From: Marinobacter maritimus
Lineage (GTDB): Bacteria; Pseudomonadota; Gammaproteobacteria; Pseudomonadales; Oleiphilaceae
NCBI RefSeq assembly: GCF_007671675.1
Contig: NZ_VCGW01000006.1
Span: 62,001-126,000 of the forward strand
Length of the DNA: 64,000 nt
Direction of reading: 5' to 3'
Made by a program: the position numbers and the translations under genes. Position 1 is the stretch's first letter, and each line of letters starts with the position of its first letter. The notes under the pieces were generated by a model, which made no database searches, was not told the DNA's origin, and was given only the letters and a program-made list of their open reading frames with translations. Below, in pieces: positions 43,519 to 52,248 of this stretch.

Positions 43519-44420
43519 GCAAGTTGAAATATTTTCTTGTTGCAGGTCTTCTGCGTATCGCAGGCTGGCTTTCACTGGCAGGTGCTCAAAGAATCGGCAA
43601 GCTTGTGGGCTTGCTTATGTGGAAACTACCCGTCAAAGCTCGCGAGGTTACCGACATCAACCTTGCAATATGTCTCCCGGAACTGCCACAAGCCGAACGC
43701 GCAACCATGGCAAAAGAATCGCTGGTAAACACAGGGATGACAATGCTGGAAATTCCCTTGATGTGGGAATGGCCAGTGGAAAAATGCCTTGGATTGGTAC
43801 GTGAAACCGAGGGGCTTGAGCTAATTGACGATGCCATGGCTGACGGCAGCGGGCTGATTCTGCTCGCGCCGCACCTCGGGAACTGGGAACTGGCTGGACT
43901 GTTTTTCTCATCCCGTTACAAAATGGCCGCACTCTATAGCCCACCTAACATGCCGGAATTCGAAGACTACATGATCCGTGTGCGAGGCCGGCTTGGCTCA
44001 GAACTCGTGCGTGGCGACAGACGCGGTCTGGTAAGACTGACTTCGATTCTGCGGGAAGGCGGTGTTGCCGGTATCCTTCCTGACCAGTCCCCGCGCGGCA
44101 AAGGTAATGCCTTTGCGCCGTTTTTTGGCATGGAAGTCAAAACCATGACCCTGGTTTCAAAACTTATGCAGCGCACCGGTGCCAAGGTTCTGATTACCTA
44201 CGCCGAAAGGCTGGAGAACGCGCGCGGGTTTCGGATCGTCGTACGCGAAACTGAGCCGGGCCTGGACAGTAAGGATGCGGTAGCTGCTACAACAGCTCTG
44301 AATACGTCTGTCGAGCGTTGTATCCGGGACATTCCCGGGCAGTACCAGTGGGAATACAAGCGCATGCGGCACCGGCCACCCGGCGAAAAGAATCCCTATA
44401 ACCCGGATAAGGTGTGCTGA
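43515..44420 (+). CDS. LpxL/HtrB-family lysophospholipid acyltransferase with HX4E motif
   Basis: A 301-residue membrane acyltransferase, second of its family in the window. An N-terminal hydrophobic helix (about 5-25) precedes the catalytic motif APHLGNWELAGL, so the usual HX4D is HX4E (His120, Glu125). Downstream are LPDQSPRGKGNAFAPFFG and the C-terminal YQWEYKRMRHRP. Glu at this position is known in some LpxL/LpxM-family enzymes. It may add a second acyl group to lipid A. It is coupled to manC (ATGA) and followed by the ligase-GT2 fusion one base later. Confidence 0.82.
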   Translation: MSKLKYFLVAGLLRIAGWLSLAGAQRIGKLVGLLMWKLPVKAREVTDINLAICLPELPQAERATMAKESLVNTGMTMLEIPLMWEWPVEKCLGLVRETEGLELIDDAMADGSGLILLAPHLGNWELAGLFFSSRYKMAALYSPPNMPEFEDYMIRVRGRLGSELVRGDRRGLVRLTSILREGGVAGILPDQSPRGKGNAFAPFFGMEVKTMTLVSKLMQRTGAKVLITYAERLENARGFRIVVRETEPGLDSKDAVAATTALNTSVERCIRDIPGQYQWEYKRMRHRPPGEKNPYNPDKVC

Positions 44421-44421
44421 C

Positions 44422-46449
44422 ATGACCGACTGCATCAAAAAGCCTGTCCACCTGCTTTTTGTAATCGGTGTCGCAGGCGCACTGCTGTCATCCAGCGTGC
44501 TGGCAGTTGCAACTCTATTGCTTGCCATCGCAGGTTTTGTGATCAGCTACAGAAAATCCTTATATCAGGCGGGATGGGATAAGCCAAAAGAATTGCGTTT
44601 ACTGCATTTTGCGTTCTGGTTCTTTGTACTCGTGAGCGTTTATTCCTGGGCAGTTGAAGGCTTCAGTTATGAGGGCGGAAAAACGCTAGGCGCTCACGCC
44701 CGCTTTATTCTGTTCTGGCCCCTGATTATCGCCCTGAGCTATGGCCGACTGGGCGCGAACACGGTATTCGCCGCGGCTGGGCTCTTGGCTGCATCCATTT
44801 TTGCTCTGCTGGGTTCGGCGCTGATCGCAGACCAGGGTTCTATTACCTCGTTTCTGAGCAACCGCTTTGGCGGCGGAATAAACCCGATCAACTTCGGGAA
44901 TATCGCACTGCTGGCTAGCTTCCTTACCCTGACGGGCGGGCTGTTTTTCCTCCGCAGCAAGCGGCGCCCCCTTGCTCTTCTCTTTATCGTTATGGGTACC
45001 GGGGCGGCCGCCATTGCCATGCTGTCGCAAACCCGGAGTAATCTGGTTGCCCTGCCATTTTTTCTCCTGCTCCTGATGCCACTACTCAGCAGAAATCTGC
45101 GCATCGTCAGCCTGCTCGCAATTCCTGTTTTGCTGGTGATCGCCATTTCTACGAATGAACGTGTGCCCGATCAGCTCAAGGGATTTATACAGAGCGACAC
45201 CCTGGATTCCGGCATCACCGTCCGGATGGAAGTCTGGGGGCAGGCTTGGCGGATGTTTGAAGACAACCCCTGGACCGGCGCGGGTCTTGGAGGCTATACG
45301 CGCGAAATCGAAGCTTCAGTCGCATCCGGGGAATCGTCTGCCGTGTTGATCGACTGCTGTACCGGCCACGCCCACAACGACTTGCTCAACAATGCCGCTA
45401 CCAGCGGTGTCCCGGGCATTCTGAGCTGGGCATTCCTGATCTTCCTTCCTTTGGCCATTTTCGCACGACACCTGCTCAGCTCCCACACAGCGACAGCACA
45501 TCTGGCAGTGGCAGGCTCAATGGTCAGCGTTGGTTACCTCCTCTTCGGGCTGACTGAAGCGACCTTTAATCGAACGCTGTTCCTGACCTTCTACCTGGTG
45601 TCCGTTTCAGGCATTGCCGCTGCACTATTCAACGAGCTGAGCACCTCTTACGTAAGGCAACGGACGAGAACGGTATCGGCCACAATCATCACTAAAAACG
45701 AGGAAGACCACATTGCCGATTGTCTGAAGTCGGCCAGGTTGGTTGCTGACGAAATTATTGTACTTGATAGCGGAAGCACAGACAGAACCGTCGAGATTGC
45801 CAAGCAGTATGCCGACATCCTTGAGGTCACCGACTGGCCCGGCTTTGGTGTTCAGAAACAGAGAGCATTGGAGAAAGCCACAAGCGACTGGGTACTGTCA
45901 CTGGACGCCGATGAGCGCATAACCCCGGAACTTGCGCGGGAAATCAACCACCGGCTTGCTGACCCTGACGCAGATGCTTACAAACTCCCTTGGGCCGTCA
46001 CTATCTATGGCGCCCGCCTGGATTTCGGCCGCAGTGGCAGGGCGCCTCTGAGACTGTTCAGGCGGGAAGGCGTTCGTTTCTCCGACGCCCTGGTGCACGA
46101 GCGCATCCTGATTCCTGAAGGACGAAAAACCAGAACGCTGCGCGGTCGTCTGACTCACTACACACACAGGGACTTTGGTCACTCACTGGAAAAAAGCTCG
46201 AAGTATGCCTGGCTGGGATCGCTGGAAAAGCATCGGAAGGGCAAGAAAACACACACCATGATCTACCCAACCCTCAGGGGTTTGATGACCTTTGTACAGG
46301 TTTATTTTATCCGGTTCGGGTTTCTTGATGGCGCAGTGGGTTACCTGACGGCGGTCACCTACGCTCAAGTGACGTTTAACAAATACGCGGGCCTGTGGAC
46401 GTTAAGTCCCCGGCGAAAAAATCACTCATCAGCCGAAGAACGCAAGTAG
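44422..46449 (+). CDS. Fusion of an O-antigen-ligase-type membrane protein with a WaaE-type GT2 glycosyltransferase
   Basis: A single 675-codon frame joins two enzymes. Residues about 1-410 have 10-12 membrane helices and the periplasmic loop with GHAHNDLLNNAATSGVPG (His318 region), typical of WaaL/Wzy (Wzy_C) proteins. Residues about 418-675 form a cytosolic GT2 domain: SATIITKNEEDHIADCLKSA, DEIIVLDSGSTDRTVEIA, DWPGFGVQKQRALE, LDADERITPEL (DAD at 495-497) and HRDFGHSLEKSSKYAW. This matches WaaE/KdtX-type core glucosyltransferases. There is no stop or frameshift between them. It overlaps the wecE 3' end by 21 bases. The fusion suggests coupled core extension and ligation. Confidence 0.85.
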   Translation: MTDCIKKPVHLLFVIGVAGALLSSSVLAVATLLLAIAGFVISYRKSLYQAGWDKPKELRLLHFAFWFFVLVSVYSWAVEGFSYEGGKTLGAHARFILFWPLIIALSYGRLGANTVFAAAGLLAASIFALLGSALIADQGSITSFLSNRFGGGINPINFGNIALLASFLTLTGGLFFLRSKRRPLALLFIVMGTGAAAIAMLSQTRSNLVALPFFLLLLMPLLSRNLRIVSLLAIPVLLVIAISTNERVPDQLKGFIQSDTLDSGITVRMEVWGQAWRMFEDNPWTGAGLGGYTREIEASVASGESSAVLIDCCTGHAHNDLLNNAATSGVPGILSWAFLIFLPLAIFARHLLSSHTATAHLAVAGSMVSVGYLLFGLTEATFNRTLFLTFYLVSVSGIAAALFNELSTSYVRQRTRTVSATIITKNEEDHIADCLKSARLVADEIIVLDSGSTDRTVEIAKQYADILEVTDWPGFGVQKQRALEKATSDWVLSLDADERITPELAREINHRLADPDADAYKLPWAVTIYGARLDFGRSGRAPLRLFRREGVRFSDALVHERILIPEGRKTRTLRGRLTHYTHRDFGHSLEKSSKYAWLGSLEKHRKGKKTHTMIYPTLRGLMTFVQVYFIRFGFLDGAVGYLTAVTYAQVTFNKYAGLWTLSPRRKNHSSAEERK

Positions 46450-47559
46450 CAACTGAATGACGCGCTCCTGCTCTTCCTCTGGCATGCCGTACCAGAGAGG
46501 CAGACGCACCAAGCGCTCGCTCTCCTTGGTGGTATAGCGTTCCTCGCCGTGGAATCGCCCCACGGTCTCGCCAAACGGCGTGGAGTGCAGCGGCACGTAG
46601 TGAAATACAGCCATAACACCGGCTTGTTTTAGGTGATCAATCAGGGCGCTGCGCTCTTCCAGATCCCGGATTTTCAGAAAATACATGTGGGCATTGTGTG
46701 CCGTCGCCTCCGGCCGTGCAGGCCCGTCAACAATACCGTTTGCAATCAGGGATTTGAACGCCTGGTGATACCGCGCCCAGATCGCCAGGCGATTGTCACG
46801 AATCTGCTCGGCCCGGTTTAACTGGCCCCAGAGGTATGCAGCTTGAAGCTCGGAAGGAAGATAGCTGCTACCCATTCCAACCCAGCTGTACTTGTCTACC
46901 ATGCCGCGGAAAAACTGACTGCGGTTGGTACCCTTTTCCCGAATGATTTCAGCCCGCTTTACAAAGCCTTCATCGTTGATGATGAGCAATCCGCCCTCAC
47001 CACCGCTGGTATAGTTTTTCGTTTCATGAAAGCTGAACGTACCCATGTGCCCGATGGAGCCCAAAGGGCGGCCATGATATTCGGCCATCATGCCCTGGGC
47101 GGCGTCTTCGATCACGTAAAGCCCATGACGATTGGCCAGCTCCATAATAACGTCCATGTCGCATCCGACGCCGGCGTAATGCACTGGGACAATGGCCCGG
47201 GTCTTTTCGGTAATTGCCTGTTCGATAAGACTCTCATCGATATTCATGGTGTCCGGACGAACGTCCACAAATACTATGCGCGCGCCGCGGAGTACGAACG
47301 CATTAGCGGTGCTGACAAAGGTGTAGCTCGGCATGATGATTTCATCGCCTGGCTTCACATCGATCAACAAGGCCGCCATTTCGAGGGCGTGAGTACAGGA
47401 GGGGGTCATAAAGGTGCGCTTACAGCCCAACTGGCGTTCAAACCACCGTTGGCAACGCTCAGTGAATGGACCGTCGCCAGAGAGCTTTGCCTGCTTCAAC
47501 GCTTCTTCAATGAAGGGCAACTCGTTTCCTGTAACGGGGGGACGATTAAATGGAATCAC
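46429..47559 (-). CDS. wecE: dTDP-4-amino-4,6-dideoxygalactose transaminase
   Basis: A PLP aminotransferase of the DegT/DnrJ/EryC1 family that converts dTDP-4-keto-6-deoxyglucose to dTDP-Fuc4N. It is very close to E. coli WecE: MIPFNRPPVTGNEL, TPSCTHALEMAALLIDVKPG, PSYTFVSTANAFVLRGA, EDAAQGMMAEYHGRPLGSIG and SFHETKNYTSGGEGG with the PLP Lys181. At 376 residues it has the family length. It is the last gene of the minus-strand dTDP-Fuc4NAc operon and overlaps the acyltransferase stop by 4 bases. Confidence 0.94.
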   Translation of the reverse strand: MIPFNRPPVTGNELPFIEEALKQAKLSGDGPFTERCQRWFERQLGCKRTFMTPSCTHALEMAALLIDVKPGDEIIMPSYTFVSTANAFVLRGARIVFVDVRPDTMNIDESLIEQAITEKTRAIVPVHYAGVGCDMDVIMELANRHGLYVIEDAAQGMMAEYHGRPLGSIGHMGTFSFHETKNYTSGGEGGLLIINDEGFVKRAEIIREKGTNRSQFFRGMVDKYSWVGMGSSYLPSELQAAYLWGQLNRAEQIRDNRLAIWARYHQAFKSLIANGIVDGPARPEATAHNAHMYFLKIRDLEERSALIDHLKQAGVMAVFHYVPLHSTPFGETVGRFHGEERYTTKESERLVRLPLWYGMPEEEQERVIQLLLAFFG

Positions 47560-48119
47560 GCGTCTTCTTCCTGTAGAAATCGGCTTTCAAGGTCGTTCAA
47601 ATCTTTCTTTCTCGCCTTCAGCCAACGGGCCGGACTTCCAACATATATTCCCCACGGATCGGTACTCTTTGCGACCAAGGTCATAGCTCCTATTGCGCAG
47701 CCTTCGGCCACTGTTATGCCCGGAAATATGACCGAGTTTGTTCCAACTATGACTTGCCGCTCCAGGAGAACAGGAGCAAAACGCTCTCGCTTGTACTTCC
47801 TTGGAACAAGAGAGTTGACCATGGTCTCTCCGGAATAATCATCGGATTGTGCAAAAACCTTGACGCCATAAGCCAAGGTGCAAAAATCCCTGAGCTCGAC
47901 ACCCGGTTGCCCACCGGCAATCAGGCACATAGGGGTTACATGACAATAGCGGCCAATGGAAACCTTGCCTGACAGAATGCAAAAATCATCAACCCTGGAA
48001 TAATCGCCTATGTCCATCAGCTCTGCGTTATAGATACTCGCCTTGTCGCTTATCCTGACGCCCCGCCCCAGGCTCTTGAAGTTCATGTCTCCGAGCGCGC
48101 TTTCCGAAAGGTAACCCAT
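47556..48119 (-). CDS. Left-handed beta-helix (hexapeptide repeat) acyltransferase
   Basis: A 187-residue protein with hexapeptide repeats (ISDKASIYNAELMDIGDYSR, ILSGKVSIGRYCHV, VIVGTNSVIFPGITVAEGCA) and the family ending GIYVGSPARWLKARK. A loop with DDYSGETMVNSLVP interrupts the helix, as in WbbJ/galactoside-acetyltransferase relatives. It lies between wecF and wecE. E. coli uses a GNAT protein (WecD) to acetylate dTDP-Fuc4N, and no GNAT is present here, so this protein is the best candidate for that N-acetylation. That assignment is inference from context; O-acetylation is an alternative. Confidence 0.8.
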   Translation of the reverse strand: MGYLSESALGDMNFKSLGRGVRISDKASIYNAELMDIGDYSRVDDFCILSGKVSIGRYCHVTPMCLIAGGQPGVELRDFCTLAYGVKVFAQSDDYSGETMVNSLVPRKYKRERFAPVLLERQVIVGTNSVIFPGITVAEGCAIGAMTLVAKSTDPWGIYVGSPARWLKARKKDLNDLESRFLQEEDA

Positions 48120-48122
48120 CGC

Positions 48123-49175
48123 TCACCCCTTAAAGATGTCATCAAGTTGCGCAATCAGGTTCGACTTTGAGTAGGCATCCCGGATTCGCCGCACATTACC
48201 CTCCCTCGAAAGCTCCGAGGGCGGAGACAAATCAATCTTTTCAACATCAAACCACTGAATCTTCATCGTATCCAGCAAATTGGCGGTTGAAATACCTCGC
48301 CGCAGATACACTTTTTTCCCCATGCCGAGAAGCGATATCAGATTGCCAAGTCCCTGCTGGCGATTGTGATTGAAAATGGCAACGTCAATCGTCGCAAGAA
48401 ACTCCTGATACTGATCTAAAGGCATAAAATCAACGAGCGGCACAAAGCGGTCGGCAAAAAGCTTTCTGCCCTCGCTGATAACCCGATAGGCGTGCTGCTG
48501 ATCGCCGTAAGAAAGCGGTACATACACGCGAAAATTATCCGCCCGAAGGCTCGCCAGTTTTTCAAACACCTCAAGGTGCTTGTTGCTGGGATCCGCAGAG
48601 TTGCCCACCTGAATTTCAACGAAATCAGTGACTCTCTCTCCAACAACGGTGGCCGAAAACAGATTGGAGGTATACATCAGGCAATGATGAGACTTACCGC
48701 CAGCACCGTACCACTCCCTGGCAAGCTCAATATCACCTGGCACATGCGTCACAAGATGCCCGAGATGTTTAATAACAAACCGTCTGGAAAAATCCTTCAG
48801 GCCCGGTTTCGAGCCTGCTTCTCTCTTGCCGTAAAGATCATTACCCCAGATAAACCAGTAGGTCTTCTTTAACAGCCACGGCATCAGAAACAGCATCTTG
48901 GTGACCGCACGGGTAAACATCCCATGGAGAATAATTCGATCCGCGCGGTGCATCTGAACAATCAAACGGATTTTTGCCGTTGTTTTCTCGGCGAAGCCCT
49001 TGCCTACGCGATGTACGCCGAAGCGCCCCTCACTGCTGTATCTTTTATGGTCACCGAAAATGACAAACTCATGCAGGGCTGGATCAAAGTTGGCCTGTAC
49101 CAGATCGATAAACGGCGGAATGAACTTCTCTGCCCGGCAAATGTGCAGAACTCTCTGGTTACTCAAGTGACGCAT
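48123..49175 (-). CDS. wecF: dTDP-N-acetylfucosamine glycosyltransferase, WecF-like (GT56)
   Basis: The protein matches the WecF/GT56 family. Shared points are the middle FIWGNDLYGKR segment (E. coli HIWGADLYE), the donor-domain signature QVGNSADPSNKHLEVFEKLA (E. coli VGNSGDRSNEH), VYVPLSYGDQQHAYRVISEG and FNHNRQQGLGNLISLL. E. coli WecF adds Fuc4NAc to the ECA lipid-linked disaccharide. Its own acceptor here is unknown because wecG and the ECA precursor genes are absent from the window. I chose ATG 49175; GTG 49178 adds one residue. The start overlaps the rfbA 3' end by 17 bases. Confidence 0.86.
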   Translation of the reverse strand: MRHLSNQRVLHICRAEKFIPPFIDLVQANFDPALHEFVIFGDHKRYSSEGRFGVHRVGKGFAEKTTAKIRLIVQMHRADRIILHGMFTRAVTKMLFLMPWLLKKTYWFIWGNDLYGKREAGSKPGLKDFSRRFVIKHLGHLVTHVPGDIELAREWYGAGGKSHHCLMYTSNLFSATVVGERVTDFVEIQVGNSADPSNKHLEVFEKLASLRADNFRVYVPLSYGDQQHAYRVISEGRKLFADRFVPLVDFMPLDQYQEFLATIDVAIFNHNRQQGLGNLISLLGMGKKVYLRRGISTANLLDTMKIQWFDVEKIDLSPPSELSREGNVRRIRDAYSKSNLIAQLDDIFKG

Positions 49176-50070
49176 CACTCTTATCGAAAGTGTCAGATTC
49201 GTCGACCAGCTCCCTTATATACGACCCATACCCACTTTTCGCGTAAAACGCTGCAGCGCTGAGCATGCCCGCGTTATCCAGCCAACCATTGCGCCAGGCG
49301 ATCTCTTCAAGACAGGCAATCTTGAACCCCTGACGTTTTTCAATGGTTTCAACAAATTGCGCCGCTTCCAGCAGCGTGCCGTGGGTACCGGTATCGAGCC
49401 ACGCAAATCCGCGCCCAAGAAGCTGGACGTTCAGTGAGCCATCGTTCAGGTACGCATTATTGATAGCCGTTATTTCAAGCTCGCCGCGAGCAGACGGCGC
49501 TACTTTCCTGGCAATCTCGACAACCCGATTGTCGTAAAAATAGAGGCCGGTCACCGCGAAATTGGATTTAGGGTGTTCGGGCTTTTCTTCCAGCGACACC
49601 GCCTGCATATCGCTATTAAACTCGATGACCCCGAAGTCCTGTGGCGTTTTGACCTGGTATCCAAAAATCGTCGCGCCTCGTTTCTGCTGGAGTTGGTTCA
49701 CCGCATTTTTCAACATCGGCGTAAAACCCTGCCCGTAAAAAATGTTATCACCCAGCACCAGACAGACATCTGACGTGCCGATAAAGTCCTCTCCGATCAG
49801 AAAGGCCTGAGCGAGGCCGTCAGGGCTCTTTTGGGTTTCATAACTCAGCTGAATGCCGAATCTCCTGCCATCGCCCAATAAACGCTTGAATGCAGTCGCA
49901 TCATCGGGTGTGGTAATAATCAGAATGTCACGGATACCCGCCAGCATTAAAACCGAGAGCGGGTAATAGATCATAGGCTTGTCATAGATAGGCAGAAGCT
50001 GTTTGGAAACACCCATGGTGATCGGAAACAGGCGCGTACCAGTGCCACCAGCAAGAATAATACCCTTCAT
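49159..50070 (-). CDS. rfbA: Glucose-1-phosphate thymidylyltransferase
   Basis: RfbA/RffH makes dTDP-glucose from dTTP and glucose 1-phosphate. The nucleotidyltransferase signature KGIILAGGTGTRLFPITMGV, the DKPMIYYPLSVLMLAGIRD segment, LVLGDNIFYGQG and VSLEEKPEHPKS are all present. At 303 residues it has the usual length. It follows rfbB by 23 bases and overlaps wecF. No rfbC or rfbD is present, so the route leads to Fuc4N rather than rhamnose. Confidence 0.95.
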   Translation of the reverse strand: MKGIILAGGTGTRLFPITMGVSKQLLPIYDKPMIYYPLSVLMLAGIRDILIITTPDDATAFKRLLGDGRRFGIQLSYETQKSPDGLAQAFLIGEDFIGTSDVCLVLGDNIFYGQGFTPMLKNAVNQLQQKRGATIFGYQVKTPQDFGVIEFNSDMQAVSLEEKPEHPKSNFAVTGLYFYDNRVVEIARKVAPSARGELEITAINNAYLNDGSLNVQLLGRGFAWLDTGTHGTLLEAAQFVETIEKRQGFKIACLEEIAWRNGWLDNAGMLSAAAFYAKSGYGSYIRELVDESDTFDKSDASLE

Positions 50071-50093
50071 ACGTTGCTCAACTTTTCTGAGTA

Positions 50094-51140
50094 TCAGTGT
50101 TTGTTGTCTGATCTTTCAAAAATACGGTGACACCAATCGAGATTGTCAAGATACCAGCTCACCGTTCGCCGCATTCCGGAGTCAAAGGTTTCACTGGGTT
50201 GCCAGCACAGCTCGTGACTAATTTTTTCAATATTAACAGCATAACGGCGATCGTGGCCCGGCCGATCCGACACGTGGGAGATTAACTCCTGGAAAGACGA
50301 CAGTCCGAAAGGTTTTTTTTCCACCAGCTCATCAAGGCACCGGCACACACAATGTACCACCTCGAGATTGGTTTTCTCGCTCCGCCCACCAATGTTGTAG
50401 GTTTCGCCCAGCTCCCCTTCTCTCAACACCGAATAGAGCGCCGTAACGTGGTCCTCAACAAAAAGCCAATCGCGCACCTGAAGACCATCACCGTATACAG
50501 GCAAAGGCTTACCAGCCAAAGCATTGAGAATCATCAGGGGAATCAATTTTTCCGGAAACTGGAAAGGACCATAGTTATTCGAACAATTACTCACAACGAC
50601 AGGTAGGCCATAAGTCCTGTGCCAGGCACGGACGAGGTGATCAGAGCTCGCTTTACTGGCGGAGTATGGCGAGCTCGGCGCATACCGAGTGCTTTCACTG
50701 AAAGGTTCATCCGCGGCCGTAAGGTCGCCATAAACCTCATCGGTGCTGATGTGGTGAAACCGAAACACCTCTCGCTTGTGTTCAGGCAGCGCCAACCAGT
50801 ATTTCCGCGCAACTTCAAGCAGCGTGCAGGTGCCAACAATGTTGGTTTGAATAAACGCGGCAGGGCCATCGATGGACCGGTCAACGTGGCTCTCTGCCGC
50901 CAGGTGCATTACCGCATCTGGCTGATGAGCCTCAAAAACAGTCTGCAGCTGAGACTGATCACAGATATCCACCTGCTCAAATCTGTATCGATCACTGCCG
51001 GACACTTCCCCCAGTGACTCCAGGTTGCCGGCGTAAGTCAACAAATCGACATTGACGACCTCGGTGTCGGTTTGCGCGATGAGGTACCGGATCATTGCCG
51101 ATCCAATAAAACCGGCACCACCGGTGACCAAAATTTTCAT
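50094..51140 (-). CDS. rfbB: dTDP-glucose 4,6-dehydratase
   Basis: RfbB/RffG converts dTDP-glucose to dTDP-4-keto-6-deoxyglucose. It is a short-chain dehydrogenase-type enzyme with the NAD motif KILVTGGAGFIGSAMIRYL, HLAAESHVDRSIDGP, STDEVYGDL and the catalytic YSASKASSDHLVRAWHRT. I chose ATG 51140 because GGAG lies 6 bases upstream; a frame to 51152 adds four residues. It shares the minus-strand operon with rfbA, wecF, the acyltransferase and wecE. Confidence 0.94.
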   Translation of the reverse strand: MKILVTGGAGFIGSAMIRYLIAQTDTEVVNVDLLTYAGNLESLGEVSGSDRYRFEQVDICDQSQLQTVFEAHQPDAVMHLAAESHVDRSIDGPAAFIQTNIVGTCTLLEVARKYWLALPEHKREVFRFHHISTDEVYGDLTAADEPFSESTRYAPSSPYSASKASSDHLVRAWHRTYGLPVVVSNCSNNYGPFQFPEKLIPLMILNALAGKPLPVYGDGLQVRDWLFVEDHVTALYSVLREGELGETYNIGGRSEKTNLEVVHCVCRCLDELVEKKPFGLSSFQELISHVSDRPGHDRRYAVNIEKISHELCWQPSETFDSGMRRTVSWYLDNLDWCHRIFERSDNKH

Positions 51141-51180
51141 ACCACACTCCAATCAGGTTTGAACTCAATGGCATCACTGA

Positions 51181-52248
51181 CTAATGAGACGTTTTGGCCA
51201 ATTCCCTATGCAGACGGCGCCTCACCTTCAGTTTCCTCAGCAGGTTCCAGGGCTTGGGGCGCAAGCTATTCTTCTTTTCCAGCAGAAACTGATCAACCGC
51301 ATCCAGAACCCGCCCACTTGAGCGCCCATCAAAAAACACGTGAAGATCACTGCACAGTTCTTTTTGTGCGGCAAGCAATTGTTCCGGGCGCTGGACGGCT
51401 TGTGTCAGACCATCCTCCAGCTGATCAACGCTCTGGACATCAATAAGGTAAGGGCCAGGCATCTTTGTTCGGAAGGTCACCACAGGTCTTTGAAGAAACA
51501 TGAACTCAAACATGATCGACGAGGTATCACACAGCATAAGGTCCGCTTCGGGCAATAGCGGAACCAGGTCCTCATCACTTTCAACGAATCTCAGGTTATC
51601 GCTCTGCATACCTCGGTAGCGCTCGACAACAGATTCTTCCATTTTTGGATGCAGGGTTACGATAAACCGCCAATTGCCGCTCCGGGAGAGAGCTTCAATC
51701 TTGTCCGCCAGCTGAGGCGCACAGGTAACCGAGCGGCTGAATGTCGAAGCAAAAAATACGGTTGGCGGCTCCCCTTCAGGGCGGGCACGCTCACCGACAT
51801 TCACATTCTTGAGCAGCGGATCGAGTTTGGGCCAACCAGTCTTGGCTACCGCAAAATGTCCTAACTCCTGCGCCAGGGCCTGAAATTTTTCAGTGTCTTT
51901 CTCCGCTTGGGTACAATAGAGGTCAAACCAGCCCCGAATTCGGTAGTGGTCGCTCTCGTCCTCGTTTTTGTGGCCGCGCTTGTTTCTGGCCATGCCATGG
52001 AACACTTCTACTTTTATGCCCGGGAAAAAATAAGGCACCCAATCGCCCGGCACAAAGGTGGCATCGGCTCCGTAGGCCAGAACCTCTTTCACCGTTTTCA
52101 GTCTTTTCTCATCCGGTTTCAGTGGGGCCGTTGAACATCCGGCAACAAACCAGGCAACCTCATCGCCCCGGCGCCGAATTTCAGCCTGCAATGGCCGCAA
52201 TATTGAGTAGGAATATGGCTGATTGACGAAAAACAGATACCTGCGCAC
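51181..52248 (-). CDS. CDP-glycerol glycerophosphotransferase family protein
   Basis: A 355-residue protein of the family that makes teichoic acids in Gram-positives and phosphoglycerol-containing glycans in some Gram-negatives. Seen are an N-terminal Rossmann-like half (FVNQPYSYSILRPLQAEI, VEVFHGMARNKRGHK), and a C-terminal donor half with FASTFSRSV, VTLHPKMEES and LCDTSSIMFEFMFLQRPVV, where the HP and D-S-S...E pattern is typical. The GTG start directly follows the upstream GT4 stop (TGAGTG), with AGGAAC before it. No tagD-type CDP-glycerol synthase is visible in the window. The transferred group (glycerol- or ribitol-phosphate) is unknown. Confidence 0.8.
   Translation of the reverse strand: MRRYLFFVNQPYSYSILRPLQAEIRRRGDEVAWFVAGCSTAPLKPDEKRLKTVKEVLAYGADATFVPGDWVPYFFPGIKVEVFHGMARNKRGHKNEDESDHYRIRGWFDLYCTQAEKDTEKFQALAQELGHFAVAKTGWPKLDPLLKNVNVGERARPEGEPPTVFFASTFSRSVTCAPQLADKIEALSRSGNWRFIVTLHPKMEESVVERYRGMQSDNLRFVESDEDLVPLLPEADLMLCDTSSIMFEFMFLQRPVVTFRTKMPGPYLIDVQSVDQLEDGLTQAVQRPEQLLAAQKELCSDLHVFFDGRSSGRVLDAVDQFLLEKKNSLRPKPWNLLRKLKVRRRLHRELAKTSH

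Noticed and set aside
46843..47838. 331-codon plus-strand open frame opposite wecE and the acyltransferase
   Set aside because: Both opposite-strand genes have unmistakable family motifs. The long antisense frame is a by-product of their codon usage.
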